DNA from: Acidobacteriota bacterium
Lineage (GTDB): Bacteria > Pseudomonadota > Alphaproteobacteria > Caulobacterales > Hyphomonadaceae
Length of the DNA stretch: 64,000 nt
NCBI GenBank assembly: GCA_016712445.1
Contig: JADJRB010000010.1
Coordinates: 89,989-153,988 of the forward strand
Reading direction: 5' to 3'
Shown here piece after piece: positions 34,918-45,362 of the stretch; the first letter of the stretch is position 1, and every line of letters begins with the position of its first letter. A program made the position numbers and the translations under genes. Below the pieces are notes generated by a model, which made no database searches, had not been told where the DNA came from, and worked only from the letters and a program-made list of their open reading frames with translations.

Positions 34918-37900
34918 CGCCCGATCTGTCCGGCGCGATCACGCGCGCAACCATCCGCTCGCCGCTTACGCCGCTGTTCCTGCTGTCGGCATTGGCGGTC
35001 GGGCTGATCGCGCTGCTCTCGATCCCGCGCGAGGAGGAGCCGCAGATCTCCGTGCCCATGGTCGACATCATGGTCTCGGCGCCCGGACTTCGCGCGGCGG
35101 ATGCGACCGAGCAGGTGACCAAGCCGCTCGAAAGCATCCTGATGGCGATCCCGGATGTCGAGCACGTCTATTCCCAGACGCGCGATGACGGTGCGCTCGT
35201 GACCGCCCGGTTCGCCGTGGGCACGGATGCGGACAACGCCATCCTGCGCGTGCACGAGAAGATACGGGCAAACCTCGACTCCATTCCCTATGACGTGCCG
35301 ATGCCGCTCGTGGTCGGTCGCGGGATCAATGACGTACCGATCGTCTCCCTGACGCTCTCGCCCGACGCGTCCACCGGCAATGTCTGGAACGATACGGCCC
35401 TGCGGATGGTCGCGGACGAGCTGCGAGGCGAGCTGACCAAGGTCAAGGATGTAGGCCTGACCGATGTGATTGGCGGGCGGCCCCTGGAACTGAGGATCGA
35501 GCCGGAGGTCGAAGCCTTGTCAGCGCAAGGCGTCTCGCTGCAGACGCTGGTGCAGAGCGTCTCGGCGGCGGCCGCCGCGCTGCCGTCTGGCCGGGCGCAC
35601 CAGGAAGGCGAGTCCCTGATCGTGCAGGCGGGTGACCGGGTCGCGGCGGTGAATGAACTTGAGCGCCTGCAGATCCGGGGTGCCGGTGGACGCATTGTCT
35701 ATCTCAGCGACGTCGCGAATGTCCGCGTGACCGGCGCTGAAACAGACGCGCGCGTGTGGACGATACAAACTGACGAGGCGGGCCATCTGGATGCAAGGCC
35801 AGCGGTGACCGTGACGATTGCCAAACGGCCGGGCGCGAATGCCGTTGTCGTCTCTGAAGCAGTGCTCCAGCGGCTGGAATCGCTGAAAGGCCCACTGGTT
35901 CCCGAAGGCGTGAACGTCGAGGTCACGCGCAACTATGGCGCGACGGCAAACCACAAGGCGAACGAGCTCCTGTTCCATCTGGGGCTGGCCACCGTGTCGA
36001 TTGTCGTGCTGATTGCGTTCAGCATTGGTCGGCGCGAAGCGCTGGTGACCCTGATCGTCATCCCGACGACCATCCTGCTGACTTTGTTCGCCTCGTTGAT
36101 GATGGGCTACACGATCAACCGGGTGAGCCTGTTTGCATTGATCTTTGCCATCGGCATCCTTGTCGACGATGCGATCGTGATCATCGAGAACATTGCTCGC
36201 CATTGGGCGATGAAGGATGGCCGCACGCGCGCGGAGGCCGCGATTGATGCCGTATCCGAGGTGGGTAATCCGACTGTCATCGCGACGCTGACCGTGATTG
36301 CGGCGCTGTTGCCCATGATGTTCGTATCCGGATTGATGGGCCCCTACATGGCGCCCATTCCGGCGAATGCATCTGCCGCCATGGTGTTCTCGTTCTTCGT
36401 GGCCGTCGGCATCGCCCCCTGGCTGATGATGAAAATTGTCAGCAGGGCGCCCGTCAGCGCGGATGCTCACTCGCACGCCGGTGAGACACGCCTCAGCGGA
36501 TTCTACCGGCGCGTCGCCGCGCCGATTGTTGCATCGAAACGCAACGCATGGATTTTCCTGAGTGCGGTGGGCGCAGCGACGCTTCTATCCCTCCTGTTCT
36601 TTGTTACCCGGGCCGTGCCGGTCAAACTGCTTCCTTTCGACAACAAGTCCGAAGTGCAGGTGATCGTCGACTTGCCGGAAGGCGCGGCGCTCGAAGATAC
36701 CGAACGCGCGCTGCTTGCGCTGGCTGATGCCATCGCGCCGGTCGAGGAAGTAAAGACGATCCAGGCCTATGCCGGCACAGCGGCCCCGTTCAATTTCAAC
36801 GGTCTCGTCCGCCATTACTTCCTGCGCGCCAGCCCCGAGCTCGGCGACCTGCAGGTGAACCTCACCGAAAAAGAGGAGCGCAGCCGCGCCAGCCATGAAA
36901 TTGCGCTGGAGCTGCGCGCGCGTGTGTCCGCTGTGCCCCTGCCAGAAGGCGCGCGCGTGAAAGTCGTTGAAGTGCCGCCCGGCCCGCCTGTCATCTCCAC
37001 CCTGATGGCAGAGATTTATGGTCCGACGCCCGAAGTGCGCCGCAAGACGGCAGCCATCATCGAGCGGTTCTTTGCCGAGACCGACTTCATCGTCGATGTC
37101 GACAATTCGATCCGGCGAAGCGGCGCCGCGTATGACCTTCGGGATCGACGAGCCCCGCGCTGCAGACGCCGGCGTTCTGCAGTCGGATATTCTGGACACG
37201 ATCAATCTGGCCTTTCATGGCCAGACTGTCGGCGTTTCACCGCGCGGCGAAGGCCGCGATCCGCTCAACATCCGCGTCTATCTTCCACGTTCCGAACGCA
37301 GCTGGTCGCAGCAGACAGCTGCGACGCCGGTGCCGCGGCGCCTCGCTGGCACTGACGTTGCGCCGGCCGAGCTCGGCGAACTTGTTGAACTGCGGGAGGA
37401 GGAAGGGTCGTTGACCATCTTCCGCCGTGATGGGCACTTTGCCGACATGGTGCTCGGCGAACTTGCGGGACGGTTCGAGGCGCCGATCTACGGGATGTTC
37501 GAGATCGAGGCACGCATCAAGGCGTTCGACTGGGCGGCAGAGGGCCTGGAAATGCCCTCGATCAGCCTTTACGGTCTGCCGCTGGTGATCCTGACCCCGG
37601 TGCCGCTGACCTTCATCGGCATCATGATCGGGCACTGGATGTTCGGCGCGGCATTCACGGCCACTTCGATGATCGGCTTCATCGCGCTGGCGGGCATCAT
37701 CGTGCGCAACTCGATCCTGCTGGTGGATTTCATCCGCCACCTGAGCGACGACGAGACGCCCCTGCGGCAGGTTTTGCTGGACGCCGGCGCCATCCGGTTC
37801 AAACCGATCCTGCTGACGGCCTTGGCCGCCATGCTCGGCGCGGCAGTCATCCTCGCCGACCCCATCTTTCAGGGACTGGCGATTTCGCTGTTGTTCGGCC

Positions 37901-38046
37901 TCGCCTCATCGACAGCGCTTACTGTTCTGGTAATCCCCGCGATCTATATAGCCCTGAGGGGGCCGGAATGGCGGCCGGTCAGGCCCGCACAGCCCGGCGC
38001 GCGCCCTGAAACAGGAGAAGGCCTTTCCGATGCCATTGAAGCTTAA
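34914..38046 (+). pseudogene. RND efflux permease, frameshifted and internally shortened
   Basis: An AcrB-family inner-membrane pump. The first 740 or so residues are in one frame and show the RND block around FALIFAIGILVDDAIVIIENI (motif A region). At about 37120-37135 the frame shifts by one inserted base; it then runs from MTFGIDEPRAADAGVLQ to the end, including AAFTATSMIGFIALAGIIVRNSILLVDF. Between AEGLEMPSISLYG and VILTPVPLTFIG the usual membrane helix with its LLIYLLVVAQF-type sequence is missing, about 30-40 residues. Coupled to adaptor and ArsR genes. Confidence 0.82.
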
Positions 38047-38365
38047 GGCTGCCGACGCGATCGACATTGTCGCGGGCCGCGCCGCCGAGGCCGCCAGTAC
38101 GCTGAAAGCCATGGCGAGCGAAACGCGCCTGATGATCCTCTGCGCCCTCAGCTCAGGCGAGTTGCCTGTAAACAGGGCTGGCTGAAATCACCAACCAATC
38201 CCAGTCGACGGTTTCGCAGCATCTGTCAAAACTGCGCGCGGCGGGTCTTGGTGACAGCCGGCGCGATGGACAGACGATCTACTATCGCAGCCTCGATGGT
38301 ATCGCGCGCGATGTCATCGATAGCTCTGCCAGCACTATACCGACGAGCCGCCGGCCCGAGGCTGA
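38030..38365 (+). pseudogene. ArsR-family repressor, BigR/SqrR-like, two compensating frameshifts
   Basis: A small winged-helix repressor of about 111 residues. Frame 1: SETRLMILCALSSGELPV (first Cys). An extra G near 38178-38181 breaks it; the corrected frame reads LAEITNQSQSTVSQHLSKLRAAGL and DGQTIYYRSLDGIARDVID. A second shift near 38320 restores LCQHYTDEPPARG and a stop at 38363. The two cysteines occupy the positions used by persulfide-sensing BigR/SqrR/YgaV proteins. ACAGGAGAAGG precedes the ATG, which overlaps the RND end. Net length is 3n. Confidence 0.75.
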
Positions 38366-38402
38366 ACCTGAGGCTTGTCCATGGCCAGCAAGACCTGGCT
38401 AG

Positions 38403-38593
38403 GCCACGGGCACCTGACGCCGGGCTGCGCTCATCGGGTTCCGGCCGGTTCCAGGCGTCCTCTTTCAAGCCAACCTGCCGCTGGATATCAAAGCCTGGCA
38501 CGGACCACCCATCCCGAGCCTCCCGGGAAGCCGCCGGGCGAACAAACCTGGTGGACCACGGCTGACGCGAACGCCAAACCGGTGCGGGCGGCG
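38403..38593. other. Gap between ArsR gene and the accessory island
   Basis: No gene is supported here. Short open frames exist on the plus strand but show no ribosome site, no recognisable motif and Arg/Pro-rich content typical of frame shadows in GC-rich DNA. This is where the recognisable metabolic genes end on the left of the island. Confidence 0.4.
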
Positions 38594-38998
38594 TCAGGTG
38601 GACAGGGCCTCACCCTTCCCGCGCGCGGCCGCCTCAGCCGCTTCATCCGGTCCGTCCTCCCCGGCATTGAAGGCGACCGTCGCGGCCCGCGCCGCAATTT
38701 CCGCCGAGACAGTCTCGAGCAGCACGCCGGCGCCTGCCGGCATTGCCCTGACTTCGTCGCGCGCGCCGTCGAGCTCTGCACCGTTCCGTCGGCAGAGCGC
38801 CGTCAGACGGCGAAGGACAGCCGGCTCCGAAAGACCGGCCGCCTGCGCCAGCGCCCGCTCTTTGTCTTCCCGATCGGGAAGAAATGAGCCGTTCCACACC
38901 TTGTCGAGGCGTATTCTTACCGATCCGGGGAACCCGCCGGGGCGCGCAGATGCACTCCCCGCTAGAATCTGGTTCCGGCGCGAGGTTCTGGAAGGCAT
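38594..38998 (-). CDS. Possible ribbon-helix-helix (MobC-like) protein
   Basis: A 134-residue open frame on the minus strand. The middle (RIRLDKVWNGSFLPDREDKERALAQAAGLSEPAVLRRLTALCRR) has the strand-helix-turn-helix rhythm seen in MobC or ribbon-helix-helix proteins, with AGLSEPAVLRRL as the second helix. The rest is Ala/Glu-rich helix. The likely start would be well inside the frame, near SVRIRL. Function and coding status are uncertain. Confidence 0.35.
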   Translation of the reverse strand: MPSRTSRRNQILAGSASARPGGFPGSVRIRLDKVWNGSFLPDREDKERALAQAAGLSEPAVLRRLTALCRRNGAELDGARDEVRAMPAGAGVLLETVSAEIAARAATVAFNAGEDGPDEAAEAAARGKGEALST

Positions 38999-39285
38999 TT
39001 GCGCTCGGCCGCCGTGTGCTCGCCGCTTGGTTTTGACGCCCGCGAAGCTTCAATATCGCCTGACGGCTGATAACGGCAATGTCCCGGTGCCCTGCAGTTG
39101 CCGGCCATCGAATGTCCTGATTGAAGCACTTTCCCCGGATTGCTCCGGCTTGGCGCGGGCGGGCCCGAGGCGCAGGCGCCGCCGACCGCCCGCCTGTTCG
39201 GGCTGCGGCTCCACACGTCTACGAGACGCCCTTCCGGCTTCGTCCGCGGCGTCCGGGCCGAGCAAAAACCGGGCACGTGCACGGA
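38999..39285. other. Non-coding or unrecognised gap, 287 bases
   Basis: Neither strand shows a motif-bearing frame. The minus-strand frames here carry Arg/Pro-rich sequence and stops. The protease gene ends at 39286 on the minus strand, so the region may hold its transcript end. Confidence 0.35.
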
Positions 39286-41255
39286 CTATTTGCATGTGCT
39301 GGTATCGACCTGCGGCGTCACACCCGATTCTTTCAGGAAGCTGATGACCTCCAGGCTGGAGATCGAGAACGCCACTTCCTGGGTTGTCTTGCGCGTCGGA
39401 TCCTTGGTGTACAGCGAATTGACCCCGATCACCCGGTGGCAGGCATCCACCAGCGCGCCGCCGGAATTTCCAGGCGCAATATCTGCAGTATGCTGAACAA
39501 GATGCGAGTTTGCCATGCCGGAGAGCAAGCCGGCCGAACCGTCCACGACCCGTGAGACGATACCGTTCGTGACGGACGCTATCATGTCATCGTACCTGAC
39601 CTGTTCGTCCGTAAACAGACTGTCGGCTACGCCGGGAAAGCCGAGCGCGTACGCCGCGCCGCCGATGGCGGGATCAAGCCCCGCGAGTGCGACGACTTTT
39701 CCTTTCAGTCCCGGCACGCTCAGCACGGCAAGATCGCGCCGGTCATCCTTTGCAACCACCTTCGCCGCCAGCGCGTCGGCATAACCGGAATTGTTGGGGA
39801 TGACATACACGTCCCTGGAACTGCCGACCACGTGGGAGTTTGTAACCACGTAGCCGGGCGCGACGACAAACCCGGACCCGCGCGTGCGTTCCTTGTCGTT
39901 GCTTATGAACATCACAGCGCGCCGGACACGCTCGTAATCGAACCCCGGCTTCGACGTGGTTGGCGGAAGCCGGTCGCGCTCCGCCTCGAGGGCGGCCTGC
40001 TTCTCGGCTTCAAGCCTTGATTTTCTTCTGCAGGGCAAGTTGGAGGATCTTGCCGCGCGCGTTCCAGCGCCGCGGACTGGCCGCCGGCCTCCAGGGCCTG
40101 GCTGACGGCAGCATTGCTTTCATAGGCCTGCAGCGCGGACCGCGCTGCGCTGGCGCTTGCGCTGGTATTGACCGCGATCGTGATCGCGTCAGCAATGTCG
40201 GCCGACCGAGCCGCCATCGCGGCGCGCACCAGGTTTCTGGCTTCTGCGTTGCCCGGCTGAGCGAGCGCCAGTGCGCAATTGTCGAGTTCGCCGATGGCAG
40301 CTTCAAGTGAAACGAGATCGGAGACAGAGCCCGGAAGGCGCGCGTCGAGCACCGACCTGAGAGCGGTCAGGGCGGCCGGGTAATCCGAGCGGCGCAGCAG
40401 GGAAAGTGTCGAGACCTGCTGGTTGCCTGCGCCGACATCGTAGATCACGGACAAGGCCCTGTCGATTTCAAGAAGGTCCTGGCGTGGGCTCACGCGCCGG
40501 GGTGCATTGACTACATCCCGCTCGAAGGCAGCTTTTTCTGGACTGTTGCCTCATTCAGGGGACGGTCCGCCCGAGGACCGGCCGGCCGCCACGGCATCAT
40601 CGACCTGCTCGGCCCGCAGGCTTTCTTCGGGCGTCCGGCATGATGATGGCATAGGCCATCAGCCGATCACGCCTCAGACGCTCAAGTTCGCCGGTCGCCG
40701 CCGAAGAGCGCGGCTGGAGGGACGCGGCGCCCTTTGAAAGCCTCGCGGCCGCCACGGCGAAAGCGGTGTTCCGAAAAATAGCCTGCACGGCTGAGGGTTG
40801 GTAGGGCGCACCGCGTGCGGACATCGTCGGCGCCGGCCGCAGGATTTCCCCAGGCAAAGCTTCCCTCCCAGCCCACTTCCTGCAGCACAGCGCTGCCCGA
40901 GAAGGCGGAAATGGAAACGCGCGCCGCATAGGAACCGTTGAAAGGACACGGTGAGACCTCGGCCGCGCCATCGGGCGCCCGAAGCGCGCACCCTCCCCCC
41001 GGAACGATCTGTGATCAGGGCAATGAACTGGGTCTGCGGCGGACCGCCCGGAAGCCCGTCCAGCACAGCCAGTTCGGCATAGTCCTGGCCGTCATGCGCC
41101 AGCTCTATCCAGATGCCGCCTGTCAGGCTGCCGCGCAGGACCGAACCTGGCCGCGCGTCGGCGCCGGCCGGTAGCCAGCCGGCCGCCGCCACGCAGGCCA
41201 GGAGTGTACAGAACGCTGCGGAAAACCGGACGAACCTGCAAGAAAATCCGCGCAT
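39286..41255 (-). pseudogene. Exported trypsin-like serine protease, multidomain, several frameshifts
   Basis: A minus-strand gene of about 650 codons. ATG 41255 begins a signal peptide (FCRFVRFSAAFCTLLACVAAAGW type), followed by a beta-rich domain (ELAHDGQDYAELAVLDGLPGG ... FNGSYAARVSISAFSG), a helical segment, a Glu/Ala/Lys coiled coil (EAEKQAALEAERDRL) and a C-terminal trypsin-like domain: His in VTNSHVVG, Asp in DRRDLAVLS, Ser in GNSGGALVD. Frames change near 41010 (G6 run), 40860, 40545 (A5 run), 40070 and 40035. The likely substrate is unknown; neighbours B to E suggest a common pathway. Confidence 0.7.
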
Positions 41256-41397
41256 TCCAGCCCCCGATCGCACACCAGATTTGCTTGGCAAACAGCGGCC
41301 TTGTCAATCGTCTCCGGCGCGCCGCGCGGCGACCTCCAGACTGCACAACGGCCTGCAATATCAGTATACGGTATTTGCTGCGCCGTCGCCCGGGGGT

Positions 41398-41426
41398 TTG
41401 ACAATTCCGGATGTTCAACTTACCGT
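41398..41426 (+). promoter_or_regulatory. Weak candidate promoter for the plus-strand island genes
   Basis: TTGACA at 41398-41403 is followed after 17 bases by TACCGT at 41421. The -35 is perfect but the -10 matches only in part. It lies 45 bases before the first plus-strand gene and in the divergent gap from the protease gene. The ECF sigma factor of the island could use another, unrecognised promoter here. Confidence 0.3.
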
Positions 41427-41470
41427 CGCCCTTGATCGGCGGGTCAGGCCGACGGATCATGGGGGGTAGT

Positions 41471-42586
41471 ATGCGCCGGTTCTCGACCGCATTCGCATTC
41501 GCTGTTCTGGCGATCACATCAACCGCGCAGGCCGATGCCAAGGACAGCGATGCGATAGGCGTCTGCGCCGCCCAGCGCGCCCCGCGGAGCAGATACGCAA
41601 GCAGAACCGCGACCAGATGCGCATGCAGGTCACGAAAGGTGTCCTGGTCGGAGTTCTGGGCGGGGGCCTGGTCGGCGGACTGGCAACCCAGGGCCAGTCC
41701 AATGATACCCAGACCACCGCGATGATTGCCGGAGCTGTTATCGGCGGGTTTGCAGGCGGCATCGATCAGTACCTGGCAGCAAAGCGGCAGATTACGCAGG
41801 ACAATGCAGAGCTCGTTCGCCTGATCGACAGCGACGCGGCAGGGTATGCGACCCGGCTCGACAATGTGATCACGTCGATCCAGCCAACCGGCGACTGCCG
41901 GGCAAACCAGATCGATACCTGGGAGAAGCGTCTCATTGCGACGCGGACCGAATTCTGCGTCGCGATGCGGCGCGCGCGCGGCGGCGTTGCAGGCGACTCC
42001 CGACGACAAGGCGCGCAAGTCAATCGAGAAAGACAACAAGAAGGCGGCCAAATCCGACGCCAAGGTGCTTGAGCAGCTCGACCGGGAAGAGGCAATGATC
42101 ACGGCCGCGCTTGCCGATGACAAGGAACTCTACGGCGACATACTGAAGTATTTCGATACCGACATCATGGCGATGGTCCAGGCGCAGGCGCAGGTGGAAG
42201 GCACCAGCACCGCCTCGCTGCGCGGCCCGGCCGAAGCCTATGCCGTCGAAGTCATTCCACCGGCCATCCTCGCCGCCTCTGCCCCGGTCGGGTCCTCAAC
42301 GTCGGCGTTCGGATCGACGACCTCGGCGTTCGGCGCGCCGGCAGCGGCGGCGAAGCCGGACCTGAGTGCGCTCGCGGCGCCCGATCCGGAAGACGGTTCG
42401 GCGCCTGCCTGGATGGCCCAGGTCGTTCGACCGGATCCAGTCATCGCCGGCAATGGGCACCAGGCCGCCCTGATTGCCCAGCGCAATGCCGGCGCCGAAG
42501 TCCAGGCGGCGACCCAGACCGGCGATGCCCGGCTTCAGGTGGCACTGGCGCGCGGTGAAATGGTGCCGGTATCAACCGGCGACTAG
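41471..42586 (+). pseudogene. Exported protein with glycine-zipper-like segment, two frameshifts
   Basis: About 372 codons with net length 3n. Signal peptide MRRFSTAFAFAVLAITSTAQA; after a shift near 41590 the frame reads PREQIRKQNRDQMRMQVTKG, then GVLVGVLGGGLVGGLATQG and IAGAVIGGFAGGIDQYLAAK, two Gly-x3-Gly-rich hydrophobic stretches of the glycine-zipper kind. A second shift near 41975 leads to a long Lys/Asp-rich helix (KARKSIEKDNKKAAKSDAKV), then Ala/Ser/Pro-rich low complexity. I do not recognise a family. It could insert in or span a membrane. Confidence 0.6.
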
Positions 42587-42628
42587 GGTCCCTGGCCGGC
42601 CGGCTGCCGGTCCCGCCGCGCCGCAAGC

Positions 42629-43489
42629 AATGAAGCGCCGGGCAGGCTTGTGCCGCGGATCGCGGCTCTGGCCTTCCTGGCCGCGGCGCTTCACACCGGG
42701 CGCCAGGCGCAGCCAGACGACGCGTCCGGACGGATCCGGCAGCTTGAACTTGAAGATGCGCAGCTCGCCGGCGCAGCAGGGCTGTGGTCCTTGTACGGAG
42801 TTTTTCGGAAATCAGGGCGGCCGGAACCGGCCGGATTGTCGAGGACGCGGGATCGGGCGTGCTGGTAACCTTGCCATGTCCTGACCGCCAGGCATGTCCT
42901 TGGCGTCGAGGAATCGGCCCTCGCGCCTGTTTCAAGAACCTTCAGTATCAGCCTTTCCAATCGGGCGCACGACGGCTCTCCGGCCGCCGGCTTTTCGGTC
43001 CTGCCGGCGCGCCTTGTCGAACAAGGTGGTCAGAAAGGTGCGCGGCGCAGTGCCTTGTTTGATGACTGGGCCATCCTGGAACTTTCATCGCCGATTGCGG
43101 GCTTTGCGCCGCTGCCGCTGCTGCCGGGCAATTGCTGCGGGGCGAGAGCGCAGCGCGCCGCGCTCGCCGGATTTCCGGGTGACCTCTCGGATCCGGAAGC
43201 CCCTGAAATGTGGATTGATCCCGACTGCGCCATCACCCGGAAACTTGCCAACCGTATCGTCGTGACCGATTGCGCGGCGACCAGCGGCAATTCCGGAGGA
43301 CCGATACTGGTCTTGTCGGAAACCGGCTGGGCGCTCGCGGCGATGCTCACGCGCGCGCCGGCGAGCCCATCCGGCGGGCCGGTGCGCGGCGCCGACAACT
43401 ATGCCCTTCCCATCGACCGGTTTCTGAAGGGCCGCATCGCGGACCTCGCCGCAAGTTGCGAAATCCGCCTGGCCGGTCCGTCGCCCTAA
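42629..43489 (+). pseudogene. Exported trypsin-like serine protease, frameshifted
   Basis: A compact protease with a signal-like N terminus (VPRIAALAFLAAALHTGRQA), preceded by a Met-Lys-Arg-Arg start at 42629 in another frame. The trypsin triad can be traced: His in LTARHVLG (codon 42893-42895), Asp in LFDDWAILEL and Ser in TSGNSGGPILVL (codon 42292+1000, at 43292-43294). At least three shifts (near 42645, 42810 and 42880) break it; net length is 3n. A signal plus a single trypsin fold is about 287 codons. The stop is followed by 90 bases before the next gene. Confidence 0.72.
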
Positions 43490-43579
43490 TTGGATTGACA
43501 TGGGCCAAAACCAGAATTCTTGCAGGCGCCTCTAATGGTCGATAACATCAGACTGCATCCATCCTGATCGGGCCAGAGC

Positions 43580-44537
43580 ATGCGCGACCTGAAACAGATT
43601 GCTCTCATTGTCCTGTTGCTAGCCGCTTTCCAGTCTCCCGAAGCAACGGCCCAGGACGCAGATGCGGACTGTTATGCCCGGGTTGATGAAGCCCTGACCG
43701 TCTGCGCCGCAGCCTGCCAGACTGATGCCTGTATCAGCCGGTGCGACAAGGCGTCGGACGAGAAATACGCGGTCTGCGAGCGAAAGGAAAACAACTCGCA
43801 GAATTCCGGAACCGACGATTCGCGCGGTGTAAACGACGGCGGAACGAGCGATCCCTCAGCGCCTGCACGCGCGAGGTCGCTGGGCAAGACACCCCAAGCC
43901 CCCGCCCGCGACGACAAGGCGTTGCCCGATTTAGGTCCTGTGCCCGAGTGGTCAACACGCGCGTCAATGGACGCGGCCGTACGCGCTGCTTTTGTAAAAA
44001 GCCTCGGCAAGATCGCGCCGAGCCTCGGCGATGTCGGCGACCACATCGCGGCAGTATTTCGGGAGACGGGTTATTCCGACTACGGCTTTTACCGCGTCGA
44101 CGGCGGGTTCGCGATCGTTGCCCGGCTTGAGAAGATCAAGGCCGATGGCACCCCGATCCCAATGGTCGCCATTATGATCCAACCGATTCCCAACCTTTCG
44201 GGTTTGCGGGCTTTATTGCGCAGCTCATCTACGGTCCGGAGGGCTTCACCGGGTGATCGTACTGATCGTATCAGACCAGCCTGTGATAGCAGAAGGCGGG
44301 CCGCCAACGGTCGCGTCCGCTGAGGCCTGGTTTGTGCGCGCGGCCGATCGATTGCCGCCCGAATATGCAGCCCTGCCATTCACGAGCGAGCATGCGGTTA
44401 CCGCAATAATCTATGAGTTTGAGAAAGGCGGCTCGCCCGACAAGTCTGCTGTCGTGCCGACGAGACGTCTTTCGTCCGAGCAGCACCTTCGGGGCGCGGG
44501 CTTCTACGACCGGCTCGGTTTCGGAGCACGTCCTTGA
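43580..44537 (+). pseudogene. Exported Cys-rich protein of unknown family, frameshifted
   Basis: The ATG 43580 starts a signal peptide (QIALIVLLLAAFQSPEATA) followed by a cysteine-rich helical motif DCYARVDEALTVCAAACQTDACISRCD, then a Ser/Asp/Gly linker and an ordered C-terminal domain (AAFVKSLGKIAPSLGDVGDHI, YSDYGFYRVDGGFAIVARLEKI). Two shifts near 44195 and 44240 split the end, which continues VIVLIVSDQPVIAEGG to the stop at 44537. No known family is recognised. Its stop overlaps the TTG start of the TIR gene. Confidence 0.55.
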
Positions 44538-45227
44538 ACGTTTTCATAAGCTACCGGCGCGACGATACGAAGGATGTCGCAGGCCGACTTGCAGATCGAT
44601 TGCGCCAGACCCGCGGCATTTCGAAAGTGTTCGTTGATGTCGAGGAAATAGCAGCGGGCGACAACTTCCTGGCTGCCATCAAGAAAGCACTGAATGCGAG
44701 CTCGGTCAGTTTCGTGTTGATCGGGACCCGGTGGGCCGCTTTGCAGGACAATGCCGGAACGCCGCGCATACTGGATCCGGATGATGTCGTTGCGCTGGAA
44801 GTACAATCGGCGCTCGCCGGCGCCGGCAAGACAATTCCGGTCCTCGTCAATGGCGCCTCGATGCCACGCGAAACGGAAATTCCGCCGCAGCTCGCGCCGC
44901 TTCTGCTTCTGAATGCTTCGCCTGAGCCATGAGCGCTTCGAGGCAGACCTTGAGGGCCTGCTCGCGGCCTGCCTGGCCGAAAGATCAAGCGGTCGGGGAG
45001 CGACTGGGCGGCGAGAAGACCGATCCTCGGCGCGATCGCGCGGGGCGTCACCGGCCTGATGGCAAGCTTGCAGTGGGGCTGTTCGTCCTGGTGATGAACA
45101 GCCAGTTTGGCTTCCTGGCGCTACCCTTGGGCGGGTGCACGAAGCGGCGACGTTCGTTGTAATCCTGTGGGCATCGATCGGGAGCCTGGCCCCTGCTTTC
45201 CTCGGCGGGCGCAAAGCACGCCGTTAG
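44534..45227 (+). pseudogene. TIR-domain protein with C-terminal membrane helices, frameshifted
   Basis: The TIR domain begins VFISYRRDDTKDVAGRLADRL and holds DPDDVVALEVQSALAGAG, the TIR_2-type acidic region containing the usual catalytic Glu. The TTG start at 44534 overlaps the upstream stop (TTGA), implying coupling. A shift near 44912 gives LRLSHERFEADLEGLLAACL, the end of the TIR. Later frames give hydrophobic stretches (GLFVLVMNSQFGFLAL and FVVILWASIGSLAPAFLGG) ending at 45227, so the TIR is probably membrane-anchored. Net length 3n+1. Confidence 0.68.
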
Positions 45228-45362
45228 CCGGGACCCGCAAATTGGCCGCGGTACTCGACCGCGCCGGTCGACATCGTTGAGGTCAGGCCCGGTCAAGGTC
45301 GATTGACTTGCGATCTTCGCAGGACAACATCTGTGACCGGATCACCGGCAGGAGACCGTCCT

